Shown here in pieces: positions 23,793-31,820 of a stretch of DNA of 31,820 nt. Each line of letters opens with the position of its first letter. The first letter of the stretch is position 1. The notes beneath the pieces are model-generated. The model ran no database searches, had not been told where the DNA came from, and saw only the letters and a list, made by a program, of their open reading frames with translations. This DNA is from DASYTH01 sp035762905 (GTDB lineage Bacteria; Actinomycetota; Actinomycetes; Mycobacteriales; Pseudonocardiaceae). The stretch spans positions 1 through 31,820 of the forward strand of contig NZ_DASUCC010000110.1 of NCBI RefSeq assembly GCF_035762905.1, in the 5' to 3' direction. Made by a program: the position numbers and the translations under genes.

Positions 23793-26700
23793 ATGGGCTC
23801 CGAACCGATGTCGTCCGGCACGGCCGGCTCGAAGGCTCGCCGGGGGATGGCCCGCGTCGCCGCGGTCGTCCTGCTCGCCGGACTGACCGTGGGCGGCCTG
23901 GTGGCCGCGCCGCGCCCGGCGCAGGCCGCCACGGTCAACTTCCTGGTCAACAGCCTCAGCCATCAGGGTGACGATGCACTGGTCGGCGACCGCGTGTGTG
24001 CGACCGCCGCCGGGGTGTGCACCCTGCGCGCCGCGCTGCAGGAGTCCAACGCCCTGCCCACGGCCGACGAGGCGATCATCGCCCCGGCCGAGGACGTCGA
24101 CGCGGATACGCCCGGAATCCAGTCGACGGGGACGATCGTCGGCTCGGGCACGGGCACGGCCAACTGGATGTTCGTCGGTGTGCTCACCCCGCTCGGCGAC
24201 AACGGTGCGCTCTTCCACGCCACCCGCTCGGTGACGCTCGACTTCCAGAACCGCCTCGGCATCCGGTCGCTGAGCGACGTCGACGGGGTGACGGCCCTGT
24301 TCATCGACGGCCCGAACGTCGCGGTGCGCAACTTCCCGAACATCACGTCGAACGAGACGGCCTTCGTGGTCGGGGCGAACGGCGACCGGGCGATCATCGA
24401 GAACGGGGTGTCGATCGACCCCGCGAGCATCGTCGCCGAGCGGTTCCTCTGGTTGGCCAGCGGGGCCGACGGTGTGACCGTCCGCAACGTTGAGCTGGGG
24501 TCGTTCACCGGCAGCACCTCCGCGGTCCGGTTCGCCGCCAACGCGACGATCAACGACTTCACGCTCGACCGGGTCCGCATGTACGACCCGGACAACGAGA
24601 CGTACAACGGCGTCGGCGCGCATGGGTCGGCGGCCACGCTCAACCGGCTGCGGATCACGGGGTCGACGTTCGAGGGGTTCAACGGTTACCCCCTCCTGCT
24701 CACCAACATCACCCTGAGCGACTCGCTCATCTCCGGCAACACGTTCACCCGCACCGACAACAACGACATGGTCCTCCGCCTGACCAGGGCCGGCTTCGGG
24801 CCGGTGAACGTCATCGCCAACAACACCTTCGACAACGCGGGCTCGAACGCCAGGAACGCCATCTGGGCGAGCCTCGGCCTGTCCGTCGGCACCGACCAGA
24901 GTGGTTTCCGCATCGAGGACAACTACATCAACGGCTTCACGGAGCGGGGCATCTTCCTGGGCTTCGGCGGCACGCTCACCGTGCAGCGCAACCGCTTCGG
25001 CCCCCAGTCCTTCGGCGACGCCGACGTCGCCGCCGAGTCGGGCTTCACGGTGCTCTTCCTGAACAACGGCACGGCCTCCAATTCGGCGATCCGCACCTGG
25101 TACCCCACCGAGGTCACCTACGACACCAACACCTGCCAGCTCGCCGTCGCCGTGGCCCCGCCCACCGCCGGCACCCCGCCGCAGACCCCGGTGACCATCG
25201 ACGTGTACTACACCGCCACCACCAAGGCCGAGGTCTACCTCGGGCGCGCCACCGGCATCACGGCGGCGACCACCATCACCGTCCCCTACAGCCTCGGTGC
25301 CGGAAACATCCGGGTCCAGACCCAGGGCGCCAACGCCCAGTCGTCGCACTACTCGCGCACGGTGCCGCAACTGGCGACGGACCGGTGCTCGCCCCGCGCG
25401 ACGCTCGAGCAGACGCAGAGCCAGGCGGACCCGACCTCCGTGCGCGACCTCCTGTTCACCGTCGAGTTCTCGGAGGTGATCACCGAGAACCTCGTGACGG
25501 GTGACTTCACCACCACCGGGTCGACCGCCCAGGGCGTCACCGTCACCGACGTGACCCGCGTGTCGCCGAACTCGTTCTCGGTGCGCGCCCGGGCCAACTC
25601 GTCGGGGACCGTCGTGCTCTCTCTCGTCGCCGGCGCGGTCCTCGACCCGGACGGCAACGCCTCCCAGGCCTCGGTCTCGACCGACAACTCCGTCACCTAC
25701 GTCTCGCCGCTGACCCTCGCTCCGACCGAGCTGACGGTGACCGAGGGACAGCCGGCCCAGACGTACACGGTGACCAGCAGCCTGTCCGCGACCGACCCGA
25801 TCACGGTCACGCCCACCGTGGTCGATCCCCGGTGGGCCACGGTGACACCCAACCCGCTGGAGATCGACACGACGCAGACCGCCGGGGACCTGTCGGTCGA
25901 GGCGGTCGACGACGCGCTGATCAGCCCAACCCACGTCACCCAGATCACGCACACGGTGAGCTCGGCCGATCCCAACTTCGACGGGCTGCTGCTGCCCGAC
26001 GTGACGGTGACGGTCCTCGACAACGACCAGCCGGTCGCGGCCACTTCCGAGCTGACCGTCACGGCCGGCGAGGTGGTGGCGAACGGGACAGCCACGCACA
26101 CCGCCACGGTCACCGTCCGCAACGCGACCGGCGGCCCGGTCGCCGCGGTGCTCGTCACCTTCCAGGCGGAAAGCGGCGCCCATCTGGTGATCCCGTCCTG
26201 CACCAGCGGCGGCGACGGGACCTGCACGGTGGACATCACCTCGGTGCTGGCCGGCAGCTACGACATCCGCGCCTTCATCGGCGGTGCGGAGACCGGCGGC
26301 AGCCCGGCGACGGCCGTGTTCGTGCCGGGCCCGGCGGCCGCCACCACCTCGGTGATCACCGCGACGCCCGCCACCATCACCGCCGATGGGGTGGCGACCT
26401 CGACCATCACGGTCCAGCTCAGGGACGCCCAGGGCAACAACCTCACCACCGGCGGCGCCACCGTCACCATCGGCACCGACAACGGCGCCATCTCCGGGGT
26501 GACCGACAACGGCAACGGCACCTACACCGCCACCCTCACCGGGCCCACAACCGTCGGCACCGCGACCCTCACCTTCACCCTCGACGGCGCCCCTGGCACC
26601 GACACCGCGACGGTCGCGTTCGTGCCCGGCCCGGCCGATCCGGGCACGTCGACGATCGCGGCCGATCCCACCACGATCGTCGCCGACGGCACCTCGACCT

Positions 26701-29700
26701 CCACGGTCACCGTGCAGCTCAAGGACGCGCAGGGCAACAACCTCACCAGCGGCGGCGCGACCGTGGTCATCGCCACCGACTACGGCACGGTCTCCGGGGT
26801 CACGGACAACGGCGACGGCAGCTACACCGCCACCCTCACCTCCGTCACGGTCGCCGGTACCGCCACGCTTTCCTTCACTGTCAACGGCGCAGCCGCTTCG
26901 GCCACGGCCACGGTGTCGTTCGTGGCCGGGGTGGCCGATCCGACCACCTCGGTGATCACGGCCGATCCGGTGTCGATCACCGCCGACGGGGTGTCGACGT
27001 CGACGGTGACCGTGCAGTTGCGTGGTCCGCTGGGGAACAACGTGACCTTCGGCGGCGCGGACGTCACGATCGGCACCGACCGGGGCACCGTCTCCGCCGT
27101 CACCGACAACCTCAACGGGACCTACACCGCCACGCTGACCGCGGCCACCACCGCCGGGGTCGCCACCCTGACCTTCACCCTCGCCGGCACTCCCGGCACC
27201 GACACCGCCACCGTCGCGTTCGTGCCGGGCCCGATGGACCTGGGCACCTCGACGATCACCGCCGCCCCGGCCGCGATCTCGGCCGACGGCATCGCGACCT
27301 CGACGGTCACCGTGCAGCTCAAGGACGCGCAGGGCAACAACCTCACCAGCGGCGGCGCGACCGTGGTCGTCGGCACCGACCTGGGCGTCATCTCCGGGGT
27401 GACCGACAACGGAAACGGCAGCTACACCGCGACCCTCACCTCGGTCACCACCGCCGGCACGGCCACCCTCTCTTTCACCGTCGACGGAGCGGCCGGGACG
27501 GACACGGCCACCGTCGCCTTCGTCACCGGTACCCCGGACGCCACCACCTCGGTGATCACGGCCGACCCCAGCGTCATCATCGCCGACGGCACCTCGACCT
27601 CGACGATCACCGTGCGGCTGCGCGATACCCAGGGCAACGACCTCACGGCGGGCGGCGCCCATGTCACGATCGCCACCGACTACGGCACGATCTCCGGGGT
27701 CACCGACAACGGCAACGGCACCTACACGGCGACCCTGACCTCGGTGACGGTGGCCGGCACCGCCACGCTTTCCTTCACCCTCGAGGGCGCCACCGCGCCG
27801 GCCACGGCCACGGTGTCGTTCGTGGCCGGCACGGCCAACCCGACCACGTCGCTGATCTCGGCCAACCCGACCACGATCACCGCGGACGGCACGTCGACGT
27901 CGACGGTGACCGTGCAACTCCGCGGCCCGCTCGGCAACAACGTGACCTTCGGCGGCCACAACGTCACGATCGGCACCGATCTGGGCACCGTCTCCGCCGT
28001 CACCGACAACAACGACGGCACCTACACCGCGACCCTCACCTCGGCCACCACCGCCGGCACCGCCACCCTCACCTTCACCCTGGAAGGCGCCACCGGCACC
28101 AACACCGCCACCGTCGCGTTCGTGCCGGGCCCGGCGGACCCGGTCACCTCGACGATCACCGCCGCCCCGGCCGCGATCTCCGCCGACGGCATCGCGACCT
28201 CGACGGTCACCGTGCAGCTCAAGGACGCCCAGGGCAACAACCTCACCAGCGGCGGCGCGACCGTGGTCGTCGGCACCGACCTGGGCGCGATCTCCGGGGT
28301 GACCGACAACGGAAACGGCAGCTACACCGCGACCCTGACCTCGGTCACCACCGCCGGCACCGCCACCCTCTCCTTCACGATCGACGGAGCGGCCGGGACG
28401 GACACGGCCACCGTCCAATTCGTCCTCGGAACCCCGGACGCCACCACCTCGACGATCACGGCCGATCCCACCACGATCCTCGCCGACGGCACCTCGACCT
28501 CCACGGTCACCGTGCAGCTCAAGGACAACCTGGGCAACAACCTGACGGCGGGCGGCGCCCAGGTCACGATCGCCACCGACTACGGCACGATCTCCGGGGT
28601 CACCGACAACGGCAACGGCAGCTACACCGCGACGCTCACCTCGGTGACGGTGGCCGGTACGGCGACGCTTTCGTTCACTGTCAACGGTATTGCGGCGCCG
28701 GCCACCGCGGCGGTGGTGATGGTGGCCGGCACGGCCAACCCGACCACGTCGCTGATCTCGGCCAACCCGACCACGATCACCGCGGACGGCACGTCGACCT
28801 CGACGGTGACCGTGCAACTGCGCGGCCCGCTCGGCAACAACGTGACCTTCGGCGGCCACAACGTCACGATCGGCACCGATCTGGGCACCGTCTCCGCCGT
28901 CACCGACAACAACAACGGCACCTACACCGCGACGCTCACCTCGGCCACCACCGCCGGCACCGCCACCGTCACCTTCACCCTGGAAGGCGCCACCGGCACC
29001 GACACCGCCACCGTCGCGTTCGTGCCCGGCCCCGCCGCCGCAGCGACCTCGGTGATCACCGCCGACCCGACCACCATCATCGCCGACGGCACCTCGACCT
29101 CGACGGTCACCGTGCAGCTCAAGGACGCCCAGGGCAACAACCTCACCAGCGGCGGCGCGACCGTCGTCGTCGCCACCGACTACGGCACGGTCTCCGGGGT
29201 CACCGACAACAACAACGGGACCTACACCGCCACCCTCACCTCGGTCACGGTCGCCGGCACCGCCACGCTCACGTTCACCCTCGACGGCGCCGCCGGCACC
29301 GACACGGCCACGGTGTCGTTCGTGGCCGGCACGGCCAACCCGACCACGTCGGTGATCACGGCCGACCCGGTGTCGATCACGGCCGACGGCATCTCGACGG
29401 CCACGGTCACCGTGCAACTGCGCGGCCCGCTGGGCAACAACATCACCACCGGCGGCCACAACGTGGGCATCGGCACCAGCCTGGGCACCGTCTCCGGGGT
29501 CACCGACAACAACGACGGCACCTACACCGCGACCCTCACCTCGGCCACCACCGCCGGCACCGCCACCGTCACCTTCACCCTCGAAGGCACCCTCGGCACC
29601 GACACCGCCACCGTCGAGTTCGCGCCAGGACCCGCCGTCGCCGCGACCTCGGTGATCACCGCCGATCCCACCGCGACCACCGCCAACGGCATCGCCACCT

Positions 29701-31820
29701 CGACCATCACCGTGCGGCTTCGGGACGCCCAGGGCAACAACCTCACCACCGGCGGCGCGACCGTCGTCATCGCCACCACCGCGGGCATCCTCCTGGACCA
29801 GGTCGTCGACAACGGCGACGGCAGCTACACCGAGTCGCTGACCTCGACGACCACCGTCGGAATCGCCGAAGTCTCGTTCACGGTCAACGGCAGTCCAGGC
29901 GGCGACACCGCCACCGTCGAGTTCGTCGCCGGTCCGGCGGTGGCGGGAACCTCGGAGATCTCCGCCGCCCCCACGTCGATCACCGCCGACGGCGCGGCGA
30001 CGGCCACCGTCACCGTGCGACTGCGCGACGCCAACGGCAACAATCTCACCACCGGCGGCGCCACCGTGGCCATCAGCACCGACCTCGGCGCCCTGTCGAC
30101 CGTCACGGACAACGCCGACGGGACCTACACGGCCACGTTGACGGCACCGACCGCGGTGGGAACGGCGACGCTGACGTTCACGGTGGCCGGCGTCGCGGGA
30201 ACCAGGACGGCCACCGTGGGGTTCGTCGCCGGCCCGGCCGATCCCGCCCGGTCCGAGATCACCGCCGCTCCCACCGCCATCACCGCCGACAGCGAGTCGA
30301 CCTCGACGATCACGGTCCGGCTCCGCGACGCCCAGGGCAACGACCTCACCACCGGCGGCGCGACGGTGGTCGTCGCCGCCGACCTCGGCGCCGTCTCCAC
30401 CGTCACCGACAACAACGACGGCACCTACACCGCCACCCTCACCTCCGGCACGACCGCCGGCCTCGCCACGCTGTCCTTCACGGTCGGCGGCAGCCTCGGC
30501 ACCGATACCGCCACGGTCGACTTCGTCGCCGGCGCACCCGACGCCACCACGTCGGTGATCACCGCCGTCCCCGTGTCGATCACCGCCGACGAGGTGGCGA
30601 CCTCGACCGTCACCGTCCAACTCAGGGACGCCCAGGGCAACAACCTCAGCGCGGGCGGCGCGCACGTGCTGCTGGCGACCGACCTCGGCACGGTGTCGGC
30701 CGTGACCGACAACGGCGACGGCACCTACACCGCCACGCTCACCTCGGGCACCACCGCCGGCCCGGCCACGCTCTCCTTCACCGTCAACGGCGACCCGGCC
30801 ACCGCCACCGCCACCGTGGCGTTCGTCGCCGGCCCGGCCGACGTCGCGACCTCCACGATCACGGCCGTCCCGACCCCGATCACCGCCGACGGCACCTCGA
30901 CCTCGACGGTCACGGTCCAGCTCAAGGACGCCCAGGGCAACAACCTCACCAGCGGCGGCGCGACCGTCGCGATCACCAGCGATTTCGGCACCACCTCGGG
31001 GGTCACCGACAACGGCGACGGCACCTACACGGCGACGTTGACCTCCGCCACCGCCATCGGCATAGCGACCGTCTCGTTCACGATCGACGACCTCGCCGGC
31101 GTGCACACCGCCACGGTCGAGTTCGTCGCCGGACCGCCCGACCCGGGCACCTCGGTGCTCACCGCCAACCCGACCTCGATCACCGCAGGCGGCACGGCCA
31201 CCTCGACCGCCACGGTCCAACTGTTGGATGCCAACGGCAACGACGTCACCACCGGCACCGCGGCGGTGGTGATCACGACCGATCTCGGCACCATGTCCCC
31301 GACGACCCGCAACGGCGACGGGACCTACACCGCCACCCTCACCGCCGCGCCGACCGCCGGGACCGCAACGCTGTCGTTCACCGTGGACGGTGCCCCGGGC
31401 GCCGACACCGCCACGGTCCAGGTCCTCCCGGGGACGGCGGCCGCGACCACCTCGGTGATCACGGCCGACCCCACCTCGATCCCCGCCGACGGCGCCTCGA
31501 CCTCGACGGCCACCGTCCAACTCAAGGACGCCAACGGCAACAACCTGACCACCGGCGGCGCGACCGTGGTCATCGGCACCGACCTCGGCACGGTCTCCGG
31601 GGTCACCGACAACGACAACGGCACCTACACCGCGACGTTCACCTCGGCCACCACCCCCGGCACCGCCACGCTCACCTTCACCGTCGACGGCACCGCCGCC
31701 ACCGCCACCGCCACGGTGACGTTGACCGGGTCGGCCGACCCGGGCACATCGACGATCACGGCCGCCCCCACCTCGATCACCGCCGACGGGGCGGCGACCT
31801 CGGCGGTCACCGTTCAGCTC
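23793..31820 (+). CDS. Giant secreted repeat protein: beta-helix head plus Big_1-like Ig array (3' end outside window)
   Basis: An open frame of 2676 codons that reaches the window edge in frame without a stop. ATG 23793 has AGGAG six bases upstream. In order it has a signal peptide (cleavage near AQA, residue 45); a CSLREA-like segment (VCTLRAALQESNA, about 75-87); a right-handed beta-helix to about residue 435 (TVRNVELGS, ANNTFDNAG, IEDNYINGF); an accessory beta domain to about 530; an Ig-like domain (TVEFSEVITENL, 533-635); a Calx-beta-like domain ending VTVTVLDND (638-745); one divergent Ig unit (746-847); then 18 complete 100-residue Big_1-like units and part of another. The consensus is ITADGTSTSTVTVQL, GNNLTTGG, GVTDNGNGTYTATLT, GTATLTFT. 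It is likely an adhesin or extracellular carbohydrate-binding protein. Any anchor would be beyond 31820. Confidence 0.93.
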   Translation, partial: MGSEPMSSGTAGSKARRGMARVAAVVLLAGLTVGGLVAAPRPAQAATVNFLVNSLSHQGDDALVGDRVCATAAGVCTLRAALQESNALPTADEAIIAPAEDVDADTPGIQSTGTIVGSGTGTANWMFVGVLTPLGDNGALFHATRSVTLDFQNRLGIRSLSDVDGVTALFIDGPNVAVRNFPNITSNETAFVVGANGDRAIIENGVSIDPASIVAERFLWLASGADGVTVRNVELGSFTGSTSAVRFAANATINDFTLDRVRMYDPDNETYNGVGAHGSAATLNRLRITGSTFEGFNGYPLLLTNITLSDSLISGNTFTRTDNNDMVLRLTRAGFGPVNVIANNTFDNAGSNARNAIWASLGLSVGTDQSGFRIEDNYINGFTERGIFLGFGGTLTVQRNRFGPQSFGDADVAAESGFTVLFLNNGTASNSAIRTWYPTEVTYDTNTCQLAVAVAPPTAGTPPQTPVTIDVYYTATTKAEVYLGRATGITAATTITVPYSLGAGNIRVQTQGANAQSSHYSRTVPQLATDRCSPRATLEQTQSQADPTSVRDLLFTVEFSEVITENLVTGDFTTTGSTAQGVTVTDVTRVSPNSFSVRARANSSGTVVLSLVAGAVLDPDGNASQASVSTDNSVTYVSPLTLAPTELTVTEGQPAQTYTVTSSLSATDPITVTPTVVDPRWATVTPNPLEIDTTQTAGDLSVEAVDDALISPTHVTQITHTVSSADPNFDGLLLPDVTVTVLDNDQPVAATSELTVTAGEVVANGTATHTATVTVRNATGGPVAAVLVTFQAESGAHLVIPSCTSGGDGTCTVDITSVLAGSYDIRAFIGGAETGGSPATAVFVPGPAAATTSVITATPATITADGVATSTITVQLRDAQGNNLTTGGATVTIGTDNGAISGVTDNGNGTYTATLTGPTTVGTATLTFTLDGAPGTDTATVAFVPGPADPGTSTIAADPTTIVADGTSTSTVTVQLKDAQGNNLTSGGATVVIATDYGTVSGVTDNGDGSYTATLTSVTVAGTATLSFTVNGAAASATATVSFVAGVADPTTSVITADPVSITADGVSTSTVTVQLRGPLGNNVTFGGADVTIGTDRGTVSAVTDNLNGTYTATLTAATTAGVATLTFTLAGTPGTDTATVAFVPGPMDLGTSTITAAPAAISADGIATSTVTVQLKDAQGNNLTSGGATVVVGTDLGVISGVTDNGNGSYTATLTSVTTAGTATLSFTVDGAAGTDTATVAFVTGTPDATTSVITADPSVIIADGTSTSTITVRLRDTQGNDLTAGGAHVTIATDYGTISGVTDNGNGTYTATLTSVTVAGTATLSFTLEGATAPATATVSFVAGTANPTTSLISANPTTITADGTSTSTVTVQLRGPLGNNVTFGGHNVTIGTDLGTVSAVTDNNDGTYTATLTSATTAGTATLTFTLEGATGTNTATVAFVPGPADPVTSTITAAPAAISADGIATSTVTVQLKDAQGNNLTSGGATVVVGTDLGAISGVTDNGNGSYTATLTSVTTAGTATLSFTIDGAAGTDTATVQFVLGTPDATTSTITADPTTILADGTSTSTVTVQLKDNLGNNLTAGGAQVTIATDYGTISGVTDNGNGSYTATLTSVTVAGTATLSFTVNGIAAPATAAVVMVAGTANPTTSLISANPTTITADGTSTSTVTVQLRGPLGNNVTFGGHNVTIGTDLGTVSAVTDNNNGTYTATLTSATTAGTATVTFTLEGATGTDTATVAFVPGPAAAATSVITADPTTIIADGTSTSTVTVQLKDAQGNNLTSGGATVVVATDYGTVSGVTDNNNGTYTATLTSVTVAGTATLTFTLDGAAGTDTATVSFVAGTANPTTSVITADPVSITADGISTATVTVQLRGPLGNNITTGGHNVGIGTSLGTVSGVTDNNDGTYTATLTSATTAGTATVTFTLEGTLGTDTATVEFAPGPAVAATSVITADPTATTANGIATSTITVRLRDAQGNNLTTGGATVVIATTAGILLDQVVDNGDGSYTESLTSTTTVGIAEVSFTVNGSPGGDTATVEFVAGPAVAGTSEISAAPTSITADGAATATVTVRLRDANGNNLTTGGATVAISTDLGALSTVTDNADGTYTATLTAPTAVGTATLTFTVAGVAGTRTATVGFVAGPADPARSEITAAPTAITADSESTSTITVRLRDAQGNDLTTGGATVVVAADLGAVSTVTDNNDGTYTATLTSGTTAGLATLSFTVGGSLGTDTATVDFVAGAPDATTSVITAVPVSITADEVATSTVTVQLRDAQGNNLSAGGAHVLLATDLGTVSAVTDNGDGTYTATLTSGTTAGPATLSFTVNGDPATATATVAFVAGPADVATSTITAVPTPITADGTSTSTVTVQLKDAQGNNLTSGGATVAITSDFGTTSGVTDNGDGTYTATLTSATAIGIATVSFTIDDLAGVHTATVEFVAGPPDPGTSVLTANPTSITAGGTATSTATVQLLDANGNDVTTGTAAVVITTDLGTMSPTTRNGDGTYTATLTAAPTAGTATLSFTVDGAPGADTATVQVLPGTAAATTSVITADPTSIPADGASTSTATVQLKDANGNNLTTGGATVVIGTDLGTVSGVTDNDNGTYTATFTSATTPGTATLTFTVDGTAATATATVTLTGSADPGTSTITAAPTSITADGAATSAVTVQL
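26334..31820 (+). repeat. Tandem 300-bp Ig-like (Big_1) repeat array, 18 full units plus a partial
   Basis: Units begin at 26334 and every 300 bp to 29634. Unit 12 (29634-29936) is 303 bp with one extra codon, and unit 18 (31437-31733) is 297 bp. Unit 19 starts at 31734 and is cut by the window end. Every length change is a multiple of three, so the frame is kept. Units fall into types by the segment after VQL: KDAQGNNLTSGG, RDxQGNDLTxGG and RGPLGNNVTFGG. Units 4-6 and 7-9 are a near-identical 900-bp tandem duplication. Units 12-18 have diverged most. Confidence 0.93.

Noticed and set aside
23775..31520. A 7.7-kb open frame on the minus strand, and minus-strand frames of about 300 bp repeated in register
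   Set aside because: They are antisense to the repeat gene. The plus frame has a ribosome binding site, a signal peptide and recognisable domains. The minus frames are low-complexity (runs of G, R, D and V) and exist because the repeat has no T/A-rich codons at the relevant positions.

Overview
The window is high-GC DNA with actinobacterial traits: strong G/C at third codon positions, GTG and TTG starts, candidate leaderless genes with a -10 box six or seven bases before the start codon, PucR, YtrA-type GntR and XRE regulators, Tat-type signal peptides and an LAxTG sorting signal. A soil or plant-litter filamentous actinomycete, perhaps of the Pseudonocardiales, fits best. That placement is an inference. 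No rRNA, tRNA, CRISPR array or complete insertion sequence was found.

Layout. 1-1057 has no gene but carries three kinds of repeat: degenerate GC-rich hairpins, a 17-bp inverted repeat with DnaA-box-like arms, and a 21-22 nt tandem repeat. 1058-6376 holds a secreted DUF6351-type hydrolase (minus strand), a YCII-like protein, a PucR-family regulator and a secreted alpha/beta hydrolase. 6408-10396 is a minus-strand two-gene arabinan-degradation operon (GH51, then GH43 with an AbfB domain) with its promoter and operators. 10517-12467 is a minus-strand GntR / ABC ATPase / ABC permease operon with an autoregulatory-looking operator. 12615-14301 holds a sortase-anchored surface protein and a conserved small protein. 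14307-17874 is a lower-GC island: a TIR-domain protein, a divergent XRE regulator with a large C-terminal domain, and a stand-alone PheT-type tRNA-binding domain. 17876-21525 holds a membrane-anchored DUF4241 protein, a secreted GH76 alpha-mannanase-like enzyme, a GNAT acetyltransferase and a secreted protein of unknown function. 21768-23651 is an NhaA antiporter fused to a DsbA-like thioredoxin domain.

From 23793 to the window end, one plus-strand reading frame of 2676 codons runs without a stop. It encodes a signal peptide, a CSLREA-type beta-helix head, several Ig-like or Calx-beta-like domains and then at least 18 tandem Big_1-like units of almost exactly 100 residues. It is a giant surface or secreted adhesin-like protein whose 3' end lies outside the window. 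The long antisense frames over it are shadows.

How the genes fit together. Much of the window serves the cell surface and extracellular polysaccharide use (GH51, GH43, GH76, two secreted hydrolases, the surface protein and the giant repeat protein). The DUF6351 and GH51 genes have matching promoters (TTGACG, 17 nt, -10), each preceded by the palindrome GTCCA-N3-TGGAC, which suggests a shared regulator. The most intriguing accessory unit is the divergent TIR/XRE pair with the free-standing tRNA-binding protein next to it; its function cannot be settled from sequence alone.
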